This document shows, piece after piece, positions 1 through 8,568 of a stretch of DNA of 39,524 bases. A program made the position numbers and the translations under genes. The notes below the pieces were generated by a model. That model was not told where the DNA came from. It searched no databases and saw nothing but the letters and a program-made list of their open reading frames with translations. Source of the DNA: an uncultured Bacillota bacterium (GTDB taxonomy: Bacteria > Bacillota_I > Bacilli_A > Culicoidibacterales > ZOR0006); the NCBI GenBank assembly GCA_945956935.1, contig CAMFJD010000015.1:1-39524 (forward strand), read 5' to 3'. Positions within the stretch are counted from its first letter, which is position 1; each line of letters begins with the position of its first letter.

Positions 1-51
1 TTTTTTCCTTGACAAATAAACAACGCTTCCTTGTGTGTTGCCTTTTTCCAC
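1..51 (-). CDS. 5' end of an unidentified gene leaving the window
   Basis: A GTG codon at 51-49 on the minus strand opens a frame that stays open for all 17 codons up to the window edge. An AAAGGGG ribosome site (66-60) lies 8 nt upstream of it, an ideal distance. The visible residues begin (M)EKGNTQGSVVYL. That is too short to identify a family. The ribosome site and spacing are the only support, so this could be chance. Confidence 0.3.
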   Translation of the reverse strand, partial: MEKGNTQGSVVYLSRKK

Positions 52-143
52 TCTTGTTTCCCCTTTCTTTGCTTTTGACACTCATTTTAATACGTCAATT
101 ATTTATATTTTTTAAAAATACTTTTTCGTATTTTTCTTTATTA

Positions 144-171
144 TTGACTTTTCATTTGTTGTTGTTATAAT
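144..171 (+). promoter_or_regulatory. Sigma-A type promoter of the CDGSH gene
   Basis: A TTGACT -35 box (144-149) is followed after 16 bp by a perfect TATAAT -10 box (166-171). The expected start is near 178, giving a leader of about 30 nt. That leader contains an AGGGGG ribosome site at 193-198. Confidence 0.75.
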
Positions 172-207
172 CAAAAAAACATTTTTATACTTAGGGGGAC
201 TTATTTT

Positions 208-843
208 ATGGAGAAGCCAAAAATTACTGTAACGAAAAACGGACCATATTTTCTCACTGGTATCCAATCACTTCAAACCGATTTGAATGATATCCCTTTA
301 AAATCAAAAACATTTCTTTGTCGTTGTGGAAATAGTTGGACAAAACCTCACTGTGATGGTTCTCATGCGAAAACACATTTTGATGGGACCTGTCAAAAAA
401 ATTGCCAGCGTAAAAAACGAGCATACGTTGGCAATGGAATTACTATTTATTTTGATTATACTTTATGTGCTCATATCGGTGCTTGTGTTCAAGGTTTACC
501 CGCAGTGTTTGCTTCTAACCGAATACCTTGGATTGATGCTACCCTCGGATCTGTTGAGCAAATCATTGATGTCATTAAAACTTGCCCCTCTGGTGCATTA
601 ACTTATCAAATCGACAATGAAAACGAAATAATCGAATGGTGTGAATATAGTAAAGTAGCAGTACAGAATAATGGACCGTATACAGTTACTAATATATCCT
701 TGATTAATAAGCAAGACGTACAAACATGTGAATATAATGAAGACCATTATTTACTTTGTCGTTGCAGTAAGAGTTTACGAAAACCATTTTGTGATGGTTC
801 GCATAAACAAGGAACTCTATTTGACAAAGATATTGTAAAATAA
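208..843 (+). CDS. CDGSH iron-sulfur protein with central ferredoxin-like domain
   Basis: A 211-residue soluble protein built from three iron-sulfur modules. The first CDGSH motif has ligands C38, C40, C49 and H53. A central divergent mono-cluster ferredoxin-like segment (about 78-133) carries C87, C93 and C126. The second CDGSH motif has C184, C186, C195 and H199. CDGSH motifs bind a redox-active, pH-labile [2Fe-2S] cluster through three Cys and one His, and both copies here are complete. The central domain resembles the Fer4_19 family found with CDGSH domains in other bacteria. The protein is probably cytoplasmic and involved in electron transfer or redox sensing; its partners are unknown. 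It is monocistronic, with its own promoter and an AGGGGG site 9 nt before the ATG, and faces asnS across a shared terminator. Confidence 0.85.
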   Translation: MEKPKITVTKNGPYFLTGIQSLQTDLNDIPLKSKTFLCRCGNSWTKPHCDGSHAKTHFDGTCQKNCQRKKRAYVGNGITIYFDYTLCAHIGACVQGLPAVFASNRIPWIDATLGSVEQIIDVIKTCPSGALTYQIDNENEIIEWCEYSKVAVQNNGPYTVTNISLINKQDVQTCEYNEDHYLLCRCSKSLRKPFCDGSHKQGTLFDKDIVK

Positions 844-844
844 T

Positions 845-888
845 AAAAATGCGAAGCCTAGTCATTTAAAGATAGGCTTCGCATTTTT
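845..888. terminator. Bidirectional intrinsic terminator
   Basis: A 16-bp perfect stem (845-860 with 873-888) with a 12-nt loop is flanked by A and T runs on both sides. It can therefore end both the CDGSH transcript and the converging asnS transcript, whose stop codon is only 9 bp away. Confidence 0.9.
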
Positions 889-896
889 ATTATTTT

Positions 897-2285
897 TTAA
901 AATTCCGCATTTTTTGGTGTACGTGGAAATGGAATCACGTCACGAATGTTTTCTACTCCAGTAATATACATAATCATACGTTCAAACCCAAGGCCAAATC
1001 CTGCATGCTTTACCCCACCATAACGGCGCAAGTCTAAATACCACCATAGATCCTCTTTCGGTACACCTATTTCATCCATTCTTGCCTCTAATACATCTAA
1101 ACGTTCCTCACGCTGACTTCCGCCAATTAACTCACCGATTCCTGGAACCAGCATATCCATAGCAGCAACTGTTTGTTGATCATCATTTAAACGCATATAA
1201 AATGATTTAATATCTTTAGGGTAATCAGTAACAAAAACAGGTGATTTATAAACTTCATCAGTTAAATAGCGCTCATGTTCTGTAGATAAATCAATTCCCC
1301 ATTCAACTTTATTTTCAAATTTTTTCTTAGCTTGTAGTAACATGTCAATTGCCTCTGTATAAGTTACACGATGAAAATCTGCTGTTACAAGTGCCTGTAA
1401 GCGAGCTAATAATCCCTTTTGTACGAATTGATCAAAGAATGCCATTTCTTCTGCCGCATGTTCTAATACGTACTCAATTACATATTTCACCATTGCTTCC
1501 GCTAAATCCATATCATCGTTTAAATCTGCAAATGCTATTTCGGGTTCAATCATCCAAAATTCTGCCGCATGACGTGTTGTATTGGAATTTTCAGCACGGA
1601 AAGTTGGGCCAAATGTATACACATCACGAAATGCCAATGCGAATGCTTCAGCCTCTAACTGTCCTGAAACTGTTAAGTTCGTATGACGACCAAAGAAATC
1701 CTCTTTATAATCCACATCTCCATCAATAGTCGGTACTTGCAATGGATGAATTGTCGTTACATTGAACATTTCCCCTGCCCCTTCAGCATCACTCCCAGTA
1801 ATAATTGGCGTATGAGCGTAAACGAAATGACGATCTTGGAAAAATTTGTGAATTGCATATGATGTCAATGAGCGTACACGAAATACAGCACTAAATAAAT
1901 TTGTACGTGGGCGTAAATGAGCAATTGTACGCAAATATTCCATTGAGTGGCGCTTTGGTTGAAGTGGATATTCACTTGGGCATTCTCCTTCAACAACTAC
2001 TGATTGTGCTTTCAGTTCAAAAGCTTGTTTTGCATTTGGAGTTGCAACTACTTCTGCTGTAATGCTAACTGCTGTTGAAACTCCTAATTTTGTAATTTCA
2101 TCAAAATTTACCAAATCATTCGCATAAACAACCTGAACACCTTGGAAAAACGTTCCATCGTTTAGCATGATAAATCCAAATTCTTTTTGATCACGGTTTG
2201 TACGGATCCAACCCGATACTTGAATAGTTTTACCAATAAATTGGTCTGTTTGGCGATATAATTTACGGATTGCAATTGTTTCCAT
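897..2285 (-). CDS. asnS: Asparagine-tRNA ligase
   Basis: A class II aminoacyl-tRNA synthetase of 462 residues, the usual AsnRS length. It charges tRNA-Asn with asparagine using ATP. An N-terminal OB-fold anticodon-binding domain (about 1-110) is followed by the catalytic domain. Motif 2 is visible around residues 229-249 (FRAEN...[12 protein letters not shown]). Motif 3 lies near the C-terminus ([12 protein letters not shown]). The closing [11 protein letters not shown] is typical of AsnRS/AspRS. The ATG has an AAGGAGG site (2303-2297) 11 nt upstream. Expression is controlled by the T-box leader at 2334-2609, so synthesis should rise when tRNA-Asn is uncharged. The gene appears monocistronic; a direct AsnRS route implies Asn-tRNA need not come only from amidation of Asp-tRNA. 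Confidence 0.97.
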   Translation of the reverse strand: METIAIRKLYRQTDQFIGKTIQVSGWIRTNRDQKEFGFIMLNDGTFFQGVQVVYANDLVNFDEITKLGVSTAVSITAEVVATPNAKQAFELKAQSVVVEGECPSEYPLQPKRHSMEYLRTIAHLRPRTNLFSAVFRVRSLTSYAIHKFFQDRHFVYAHTPIITGSDAEGAGEMFNVTTIHPLQVPTIDGDVDYKEDFFGRHTNLTVSGQLEAEAFALAFRDVYTFGPTFRAENSNTTRHAAEFWMIEPEIAFADLNDDMDLAEAMVKYVIEYVLEHAAEEMAFFDQFVQKGLLARLQALVTADFHRVTYTEAIDMLLQAKKKFENKVEWGIDLSTEHERYLTDEVYKSPVFVTDYPKDIKSFYMRLNDDQQTVAAMDMLVPGIGELIGGSQREERLDVLEARMDEIGVPKEDLWWYLDLRRYGGVKHAGFGLGFERMIMYITGVENIRDVIPFPRTPKNAEF

Positions 2286-2333
2286 AATATAAAATTCCTC
2301 CTTAGTTTGTGTTTATCAAGAATAAAAAAAGCG

Positions 2334-2609
2334 AAAAAAAAAGACCACGAGTTAGGGACGAAAAAACCGCGGTACCACCCTATTTATTTTTTGTCGTATT
2401 AGGACAAAAAATCTACTCTTCATTCGTTAACGAGAATGACTCGACAGAAACTACTACAACATAGTCACTATGTCGGTTCCCTCCTGTAGCTCCAAGCTGT
2501 TCTTCAATACTTCACCTACATTGGTCTCACACCATCACCAATTCGCTACACTAAGTCATTAAGTACATACTCTGCTTTTCATCGCTGCTTCTTTTATCTG
2601 TTCACTCTT
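2334..2609 (-). promoter_or_regulatory. T-box riboswitch leader of asnS (tRNA-Asn sensing)
   Basis: The conserved T-box AGGGTGGTACCGCGG is exact on the minus strand (2381-2367). ACCGCGG can pair with TCGTGGT just downstream and is followed by nine U (2342-2334), giving the terminator alternative. Stem I is recognisable by the AGCGAATTGG / GGTGTGAGACC apical segment (about 2545-2520) and by a TTGGAGC segment. Directly before TTGGAGC is GAAGAACAGC, whose AAC (2501-2499) is the probable specifier triplet for asparagine, matching the downstream gene. Uncharged tRNA-Asn should stabilise the antiterminator and permit asnS transcription. The specifier assignment is inferred from position, not from a folded model. 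Confidence 0.93.
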
Positions 2610-2638
2610 ATTTTAGACGATAGCTAATTAAAATACAA
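2610..2638 (-). promoter_or_regulatory. Promoter of the asnS T-box transcript
   Basis: On the minus strand TTGTAT (2638-2633) and TAAAAT (2615-2610) are separated by 17 bp. Transcription would start near 2603, at the base of the T-box leader. Confidence 0.7.
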
Positions 2639-2645
2639 TCATTAA

Positions 2646-2672
2646 ATAAAAAAATAGACCCTTGTGGGTCTA
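2646..2672 (-). terminator. Intrinsic terminator (candidate sRNA and LacI-type gene)
   Basis: A 7-bp stem TAGACCC/GGGTCTA with the tetraloop ACAA is followed by TTTTTTTATT on the minus strand. It lies 8 bp before the asnS promoter and insulates asnS from upstream transcription. Confidence 0.85.
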
Positions 2673-2747
2673 AGATGAGGAAGATGAAAAATAAAAGAAA
2701 AGGAGCTTTTATTTTCAGGTACATAAGCTTGGGCTCTTATGATACCG
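2646..2747 (-). ncRNA. Candidate small RNA with anti-Shine-Dalgarno loops
   Basis: A gene-free stretch between the LacI-type gene and asnS has a promoter, three consecutive hairpins and a U-tract, the layout of an independent small RNA of about 100 nt. Hairpin 1 pairs GGTA-CATAAG with CTTATG-TACC around the loop AGCCCAAG (about 2748-2720). Hairpin 2 is a perfect 10-bp stem, AAAATAAAAG with CTTTTATTTT, presenting the loop CTCCTTTT. A single-stranded pyrimidine-rich linker containing CTTCCTC follows. Hairpin 3 is the terminator (2672-2655 plus U-run). The CTCCTTTT loop is complementary to AAAGGAG-type ribosome sites such as those used throughout this window. No open frame with a ribosome site was seen. 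Function as a trans-acting RNA is inferred; it could instead be the 3' UTR of the upstream gene. Confidence 0.5.
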
Positions 2748-2752
2748 CTATC

Positions 2753-2789
2753 AATATATCATTTTAAAAACTATTGCGCAAGCGTTTTC
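2753..2789 (-). promoter_or_regulatory. Candidate sRNA promoter overlapped by a LacI/CcpA-type operator
   Basis: On the minus strand TTGCGC (2781-2776), a 17-bp spacer and TATATT (2758-2753) form a plausible promoter starting near 2746. On the plus strand GCAAGCGTTTTC (2778-2789) matches the LacI-family operator GCAAACGTTTGC at 10 of 12 positions and partly fits the cre consensus. It overlaps the -35 box, where a bound repressor would block transcription. The neighbouring LacI-family protein or a CcpA homologue are the obvious candidates; neither link is proven by sequence. Confidence 0.45.
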
Positions 2790-2807
2790 TAACAATTTAA
2801 GTTTTTT

Positions 2808-3755
2808 TTATTTTTTAGTTGTTTCGCGAATAACTAACTCAGGCTGAAAGTATCTTTGTACTTGTGGTGTTTTTTTATTCTCAATTTTTGCAATCAACTC
2901 ACTAGCTAATGCTCTTCCCATTTCATGAATTGGTTGTTTTATTGTTGTAATTTTCGGATTAGCAATTTGATCTAAAAATACACCATCAAATCCAATAACA
3001 GCTAATTCATTCGGTATTTGTATACCTAGTTTTCGTGCTGCTCGTGTTACACCTACCGCAATTGCATCACTCCCACACACAATTGCTTCAAAGTTATGTT
3101 CTTGTAGTAATATGAGTGCTTGCTCTTTCGCAAACTCAGTCGTATTTTCACTCAAGCCAAAAACTTGTGGTGTCAGTTCATTTGCCACCATGACAGATTC
3201 ATAACCTGCTTGTCGACGTTTAGCAAACAAAACATCCCAATCCATTGTGAACATTCCAATTTCTTTATATCCTTGACGAATTAAAAAATCTGTTGAAACT
3301 TGGGTACCAGTTTCGTTATTTACATCAATAAAATCAAATCCCTCTTGATTTTCACCAAAAATAATACACGGGACATCTCGTGGAAGTTGCTGCAAATCTT
3401 CAGCGTTCATACCAGTGTAAATCACTCCATCACATCGCCCACGGTAATTACTATCTTGTGTCAACATTAACAATGAATAATACTTCTCACTCAAACCCTC
3501 ACTAATACCTGCGAGTAATTGGATAAAATATGGATCTGTCGTATCAATTTTCTCTTTAACAATAAATTGAATAATCCCCGTTTTACTAGATGCAATCGCT
3601 CGTGCTGCATAGTTTGGCTTGTAATTAAGTTCTTCCATTGCATCAATAACTCGGATTCGTAAATCTTCTGTTACTTGTTCTGGATGATTAATTACTCGCG
3701 ATACAGTCATCTTTGACACTTTCGCATGTTTTGCCACATCATTTATTGTTGTCAT
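2808..3755 (-). CDS. LacI/GalR-family transcriptional regulator
   Basis: A 315-residue protein with the family's canonical plan. An N-terminal helix-turn-helix (about 3-24, TINDVAKHAKVSKMTVSRVI) and hinge helix lead into a periplasmic-binding-protein-like effector domain (about 60-312). IGFDG near residue 250 and the C-terminal TTIKQP are typical of family effector domains. It probably represses sugar-use genes in response to a carbohydrate. The ligand cannot be read from sequence, and no sugar transporter or glycosidase lies beside it. The ATG has a TGGGAGGGGT site. It lies 24 bp downstream of a small membrane-anchored ORF and is probably co-transcribed with it. A matching operator-like sequence lies just past its stop codon. 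Confidence 0.9.
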   Translation of the reverse strand: MTTINDVAKHAKVSKMTVSRVINHPEQVTEDLRIRVIDAMEELNYKPNYAARAIASSKTGIIQFIVKEKIDTTDPYFIQLLAGISEGLSEKYYSLLMLTQDSNYRGRCDGVIYTGMNAEDLQQLPRDVPCIIFGENQEGFDFIDVNNETGTQVSTDFLIRQGYKEIGMFTMDWDVLFAKRRQAGYESVMVANELTPQVFGLSENTTEFAKEQALILLQEHNFEAIVCGSDAIAVGVTRAARKLGIQIPNELAVIGFDGVFLDQIANPKITTIKQPIHEMGRALASELIAKIENKKTPQVQRYFQPELVIRETTKK

Positions 3756-3779
3756 AATTGACCCCTCCCATTTTATATT

Positions 3780-4184
3780 TTACGATACATACTCATTTTT
3801 TGCTTTTGTTTTCAAAAATAGTGTCGCAAAATTCCTCTGTAAGTATTGATTATCTATCCCAATTTGTAATAATTGATATAAATGTGATAATTCTTCGTAA
3901 CGTTCTTGTGCATTCAGCGTTTGACTGCGTATTTCATACGCTACAATTAATTCCTTTACAATTGATCGATAACACATACGGTATTTCTTTTTCACTTGAA
4001 AAATAACCGCTGTCTGTTTAAATAAATATTCGATATTTTCTTGTGTAAAACACCTTTGTTTTTCTGACTGTAAAACGGCTAATATTTCATCCATGAATTT
4101 TCTATGCTTCCAATTATGATACATACGATATATAAAAGAAAAGCACACAACTACTATAATAAACCCTTGAAAACTATCCTTCAT
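3780..4184 (-). CDS. Small membrane-anchored protein of unknown function
   Basis: A 134-residue protein starting at MKDSFQGF. An AAGAGGG site (about 4199-4193) lies 7 nt upstream of this ATG, which is why it was chosen over an ATG 27 nt further upstream that lacks a ribosome site. One N-terminal hydrophobic segment (about residues 5-22) is followed by a basic, mostly helical cytoplasmic region rich in Lys, Gln, Glu and Tyr. No family was recognised. It precedes the LacI-family gene by 24 bp and has its own promoter, so the two probably form an operon. Confidence 0.6.
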   Translation of the reverse strand: MKDSFQGFIIVVVCFSFIYRMYHNWKHRKFMDEILAVLQSEKQRCFTQENIEYLFKQTAVIFQVKKKYRMCYRSIVKELIVAYEIRSQTLNAQERYEELSHLYQLLQIGIDNQYLQRNFATLFLKTKAKNEYVS

Positions 4185-4223
4185 TTTCAAACCCTCTTTT
4201 AAAATTGACACTAATTATTAATC

Positions 4224-4252
4224 ATTGTACCGCCTTTTTATGAAAAGTGCAA
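4224..4252 (-). promoter_or_regulatory. Promoter of the small membrane protein and LacI-type gene
   Basis: On the minus strand TTGCAC (4252-4247) and TACAAT (4229-4224) are 17 bp apart. The start would fall near 4217, some 33 nt before the ATG at 4184. Confidence 0.55.
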
Positions 4253-4321
4253 GAATGGCTCACAATGCTATTTTTATTCAATTTCCCTATTTATTTTTTA
4301 TTCAGAAAGGTCTTATTGCCT

Positions 4322-5197
4322 ATGACAATCCTGTTATTACTTATTATTATTTGGATTTGTATGACTTGTATCATGCTCATACAGTTATATTCAGATTGCT
4401 TTTCAAATCGATGCAGTCCAAATCAAATGTTGTGGGGTGAAAAGATTTCACTCCGTGTTGACAACACACAAATCACTGGGTTTTGGTATCCTCAAAAAAT
4501 TAATTCAAATAAACTTATATTACTCACTCATGATCACAAGCAAGATCCTACACAAGTCAGTTTAATCGCTGAATTTTTTCATAATCAAGGGTTTCATACA
4601 CTTATCTATGTTCAACGAAATGTACATAACAAAAAACATGCTGGTCTTGGCCATATTGATTTTGAGGGGCATGATTGCTTACAACTATTATATTTTGCTC
4701 ATTCACGCATCAAAGAACTCTCCGGCAAAGAACCGCTAATTGTTGGTGGATTTGGGATTGGTTTTGGTGCAACGACCTTATTACAAATTGAAAAAAATAT
4801 TCCTTCATTTGATTTCATCATTGCCGAACAAATCCCAATCTCTGCCAAAAAATGGCTTGAAATACAAACAACTCATCTTCTCAAACCATTTTGGTGGCGA
4901 TTCATTTTACTGCTATTATTTAAAACCTCACTCAAAATACACCGAAAATTATCAATTGATACAATTGATAATCGCTTTCCCTGCGACATTCCAATTCTCA
5001 TTTTAAACAGCCAGCATCCAACAATATTACCTAATAATACGTATCAAATCCTTCCTTATTGGAGTAAAAGCTATTTTGTTGACTTTCATAGCAATCATTT
5101 AGATTCCGCACTATTTAGCGAACCTGAAAGATACCTTTTCATCATTGATACCTTTTTACAACAAATTATGCACCAAAAAATTTTAAGTGATGATTAA
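4322..5197 (+). CDS. Membrane-anchored alpha/beta-hydrolase-like protein lacking the nucleophile Ser
   Basis: A 291-residue protein. The ATG at 4322 is preferred because AGAAAGG lies 11 nt upstream; the longer frame starts at a GTG (4247) without a ribosome site. Residues 2-24 form a hydrophobic anchor. The rest fits the alpha/beta-hydrolase fold of YqkD-like Bacillota proteins: a strand with THDHK where the HG-type oxyanion motif is expected, and a late conserved His (FHSNHLDS). The nucleophile elbow, normally G-x-S-x-G, reads GIGFG followed by ATTLL, so glycine replaces serine. Classic serine hydrolase activity is therefore unlikely; a scaffold, ligand-binding or degenerate role is possible. 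It diverges from the membrane protein/LacI operon. Confidence 0.65.
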   Translation: MTILLLLIIIWICMTCIMLIQLYSDCFSNRCSPNQMLWGEKISLRVDNTQITGFWYPQKINSNKLILLTHDHKQDPTQVSLIAEFFHNQGFHTLIYVQRNVHNKKHAGLGHIDFEGHDCLQLLYFAHSRIKELSGKEPLIVGGFGIGFGATTLLQIEKNIPSFDFIIAEQIPISAKKWLEIQTTHLLKPFWWRFILLLLFKTSLKIHRKLSIDTIDNRFPCDIPILILNSQHPTILPNNTYQILPYWSKSYFVDFHSNHLDSALFSEPERYLFIIDTFLQQIMHQKILSDD

Positions 5198-5251
5198 GTT
5201 TTCTTATTCTTGTATTCATTGTTTTTCAAACATTAATTTGCGATACTTATA

Positions 5252-5282
5252 TATAATGGATACTATCATTCACTCTAGGAGG
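5252..5282 (+). promoter_or_regulatory. -10 box and strong ribosome site of the Nudix gene
   Basis: TATAAT at 5252-5257 is a perfect -10 box, though no convincing -35 box lies at normal spacing. AGGAGG at 5277-5282 is 7 nt before the ATG at 5290. The leader would be only about 25 nt. Confidence 0.5.
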
Positions 5283-5289
5283 TATTACT

Positions 5290-5811
5290 ATGGAAATTTG
5301 GAATCTTTATGATGAAAATAGACACTTACTACCACACACACATGTTCGTGGTGTACCCTTACCGCCAAATACGTACCATCTTGTCACTGATGTTTGGACA
5401 GTCAATTACCACGGAGAAATTTTGATTACACAACGCCATCCATCAAAAAAACATGGTGGACTTTGGGAATGTAATGGTGGCGCTGCGCTTATTGGTGAAA
5501 CAAGTCTTATGAGTGCGCAACGTGAACTCCATGAAGAAACCGGTATTTTTGTACCGGTAGAAGAACTTATACTCCTCCATTCAGTTAAAACAATAGAGCG
5601 TTTTGTCGACACATACATTACATATCAAAATATTGATATGTCCGCAATCACTATTCAAACAGAAGAAGTTATCAATGCACAATTTGTTTCGTTTGATGAA
5701 CTTGTCACAATGTGGGAAAATGGTCTCATCGTTCCTCGTGAACGTTTCCGACAATATTGTCAGGATATTGAATCTTTTGTTAAAACAAATAAAGGAGCAG
5801 CATCACAATAA
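5290..5811 (+). CDS. Nudix hydrolase (IPP-isomerase-like subgroup)
   Basis: A 173-residue cytoplasmic Nudix protein. The Nudix box is complete: G64-x5-E70-x7-R78-E-L-x-E82-E83-x-G85-I86, binding the catalytic divalent metal. The N-terminus (EIWNLYDENR...) and the overall length resemble YfcD/IPP-isomerase-like Nudix proteins, which typically hydrolyse X-diphosphate substrates. The true substrate cannot be deduced. It appears monocistronic, with AGGAGG before the ATG. Its TAA stop codon lies at the top of the terminator hairpin shared with groEL. Confidence 0.85.
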   Translation: MEIWNLYDENRHLLPHTHVRGVPLPPNTYHLVTDVWTVNYHGEILITQRHPSKKHGGLWECNGGAALIGETSLMSAQRELHEETGIFVPVEELILLHSVKTIERFVDTYITYQNIDMSAITIQTEEVINAQFVSFDELVTMWENGLIVPRERFRQYCQDIESFVKTNKGAASQ

Positions 5812-5828
5812 AGTGATACTGCTCCTTT
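5791..5828. terminator. Bidirectional terminator overlapping the Nudix stop codon
   Basis: A 16-position stem (5791-5806 with 5813-5828, one mismatch) has a 6-nt loop and A/T flanks on both sides. The Nudix stop codon (5809-5811) sits in the loop and the groEL stop is 5 bp past the stem. It serves both converging transcripts. Confidence 0.85.
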
Positions 5829-5832
5829 TCTC

Positions 5833-7779
<1,947 letters not shown>

Positions 7780-7800
7780 CTGTCAACCTCCACACATTTT

Positions 7801-7827
7801 TTAGCACTCTTAATACAAAAGTGCTAA
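7801..7827 (-). promoter_or_regulatory. CIRCE operator (HrcA binding site)
   Basis: TTAGCACTC at 7801-7809, nine spacer bases, then AAGTGCTAA at 7819-7827. Only one base differs from the consensus TTAGCACTC-N9-GAGTGCTAA. It lies 21 bp upstream of groES and covers the predicted transcription start, as expected for HrcA repression. hrcA is not in this window. Confidence 0.93.
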
Positions 7828-7831
7828 TCCA

Positions 7832-7860
7832 ATTGTAACATTGTTTGTTATGAATCGCAA
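7832..7860 (-). promoter_or_regulatory. groESL promoter
   Basis: On the minus strand TTGCGA (7860-7855), a 17-bp spacer and TACAAT (7837-7832). The start falls near 7825, inside CIRCE. Confidence 0.75.
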
Positions 7861-7878
7861 CTATTCTCCACAAAATCC

Positions 7879-7919
7879 AATTAAAAGAGGCTATCTCCCA
7901 TTCTTGTGAGCTAGCCTCT
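7879..7919 (-). terminator. Terminator downstream of rex
   Basis: AGAGGCTA (7886-7893) pairs with TAGCCTCT (7912-7919) around an 18-nt loop, followed on the minus strand by a short TTTTAA. It ends the tsaD-rex transcript before the groESL promoter. Confidence 0.7.
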
Positions 7920-7933
7920 CTTTCTGTCAAACT

Positions 7934-8566
7934 TTATGCCTGATCTGTTAAATATACTAATGTCTGTAATTTTGAAGCTAAATCAACGTTTTCAACTGTT
8001 ACTGTTCTTGGAACATCTAGCCGCTTCGATGAAAAATTTAAAATACCTCTAATACCTTGTGAAACTAATTCATCAGTAATTTCTTGTGCGACTTCTGATG
8101 GTGCAGATAAAATTGCCACTGTAATATGTGGATTTTCAGCTAAATATCTTGCTAAATCACTCATATGATACACTGGGATATCCCTAATAACACCACCAAC
8201 TTTTTCACTCGAATTATCAAATGCAGCACGAATTAAAATATTATTGCCCTTAATGTAATTGTAGTTAATGAGTGCTGTTGCCAAATGACCGGCGCCAATT
8301 AAAACGACTGATTTTGGTTCATCAAACCCGAGAAAACTTTGTAATTTTGCAACGACATAGTTGACATCATATCCTACCCGTTGCTTTCCTAATTCACCGA
8401 TATATGAAAAGTCACGACGAATTGTTGTCGGTTCAATTTTCATAATAATAGCCAAATCTTTAGACATAATATTTATTACACCTTCAGCTTGTAATTTCTG
8501 AAATTGTCGATAATATTGTGGAATTCTCTTGGCTGTTGCCCGTGGTAGCAATCTTTGTTCATTCAT
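7934..8566 (-). CDS. rex: Redox-sensing transcriptional repressor Rex
   Basis: A 210-residue dimeric repressor that senses the NADH/NAD+ ratio and releases DNA when NADH binds. An N-terminal winged helix (about 1-80, with EPTTIRRDFSYIGELGKQRVGYDV) is followed by a Rossmann domain with the dinucleotide loop VVLIGAGHLATAL (about 88-100). The C-terminal helix swaps between subunits in known structures. It starts 2 bp after the tsaD stop, so the two are translationally linked. A Rex-like box in the promoter region of tsaD suggests autoregulation. It probably controls fermentation and redox genes elsewhere. Confidence 0.96.
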   Translation of the reverse strand: MNEQRLLPRATAKRIPQYYRQFQKLQAEGVINIMSKDLAIIMKIEPTTIRRDFSYIGELGKQRVGYDVNYVVAKLQSFLGFDEPKSVVLIGAGHLATALINYNYIKGNNILIRAAFDNSSEKVGGVIRDIPVYHMSDLARYLAENPHITVAILSAPSEVAQEITDELVSQGIRGILNFSSKRLDVPRTVTVENVDLASKLQTLVYLTDQA

Positions 8567-8568
8567 AT

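Noticed and set aside
9-14. TTGACA near the left edge as a plus-strand promoter
   Set aside because: No -10 box lies 16-18 bp downstream.
1349-1729. Plus-strand open frame opposite asnS (126 codons)
   Set aside because: Antisense shadow of asnS with no ribosome site and leucine/histidine-rich composition.
4225-4440. Alternative plus-strand frame overlapping the hydrolase-like gene start
   Set aside because: No ribosome site and it ends within the longer, domain-bearing frame.
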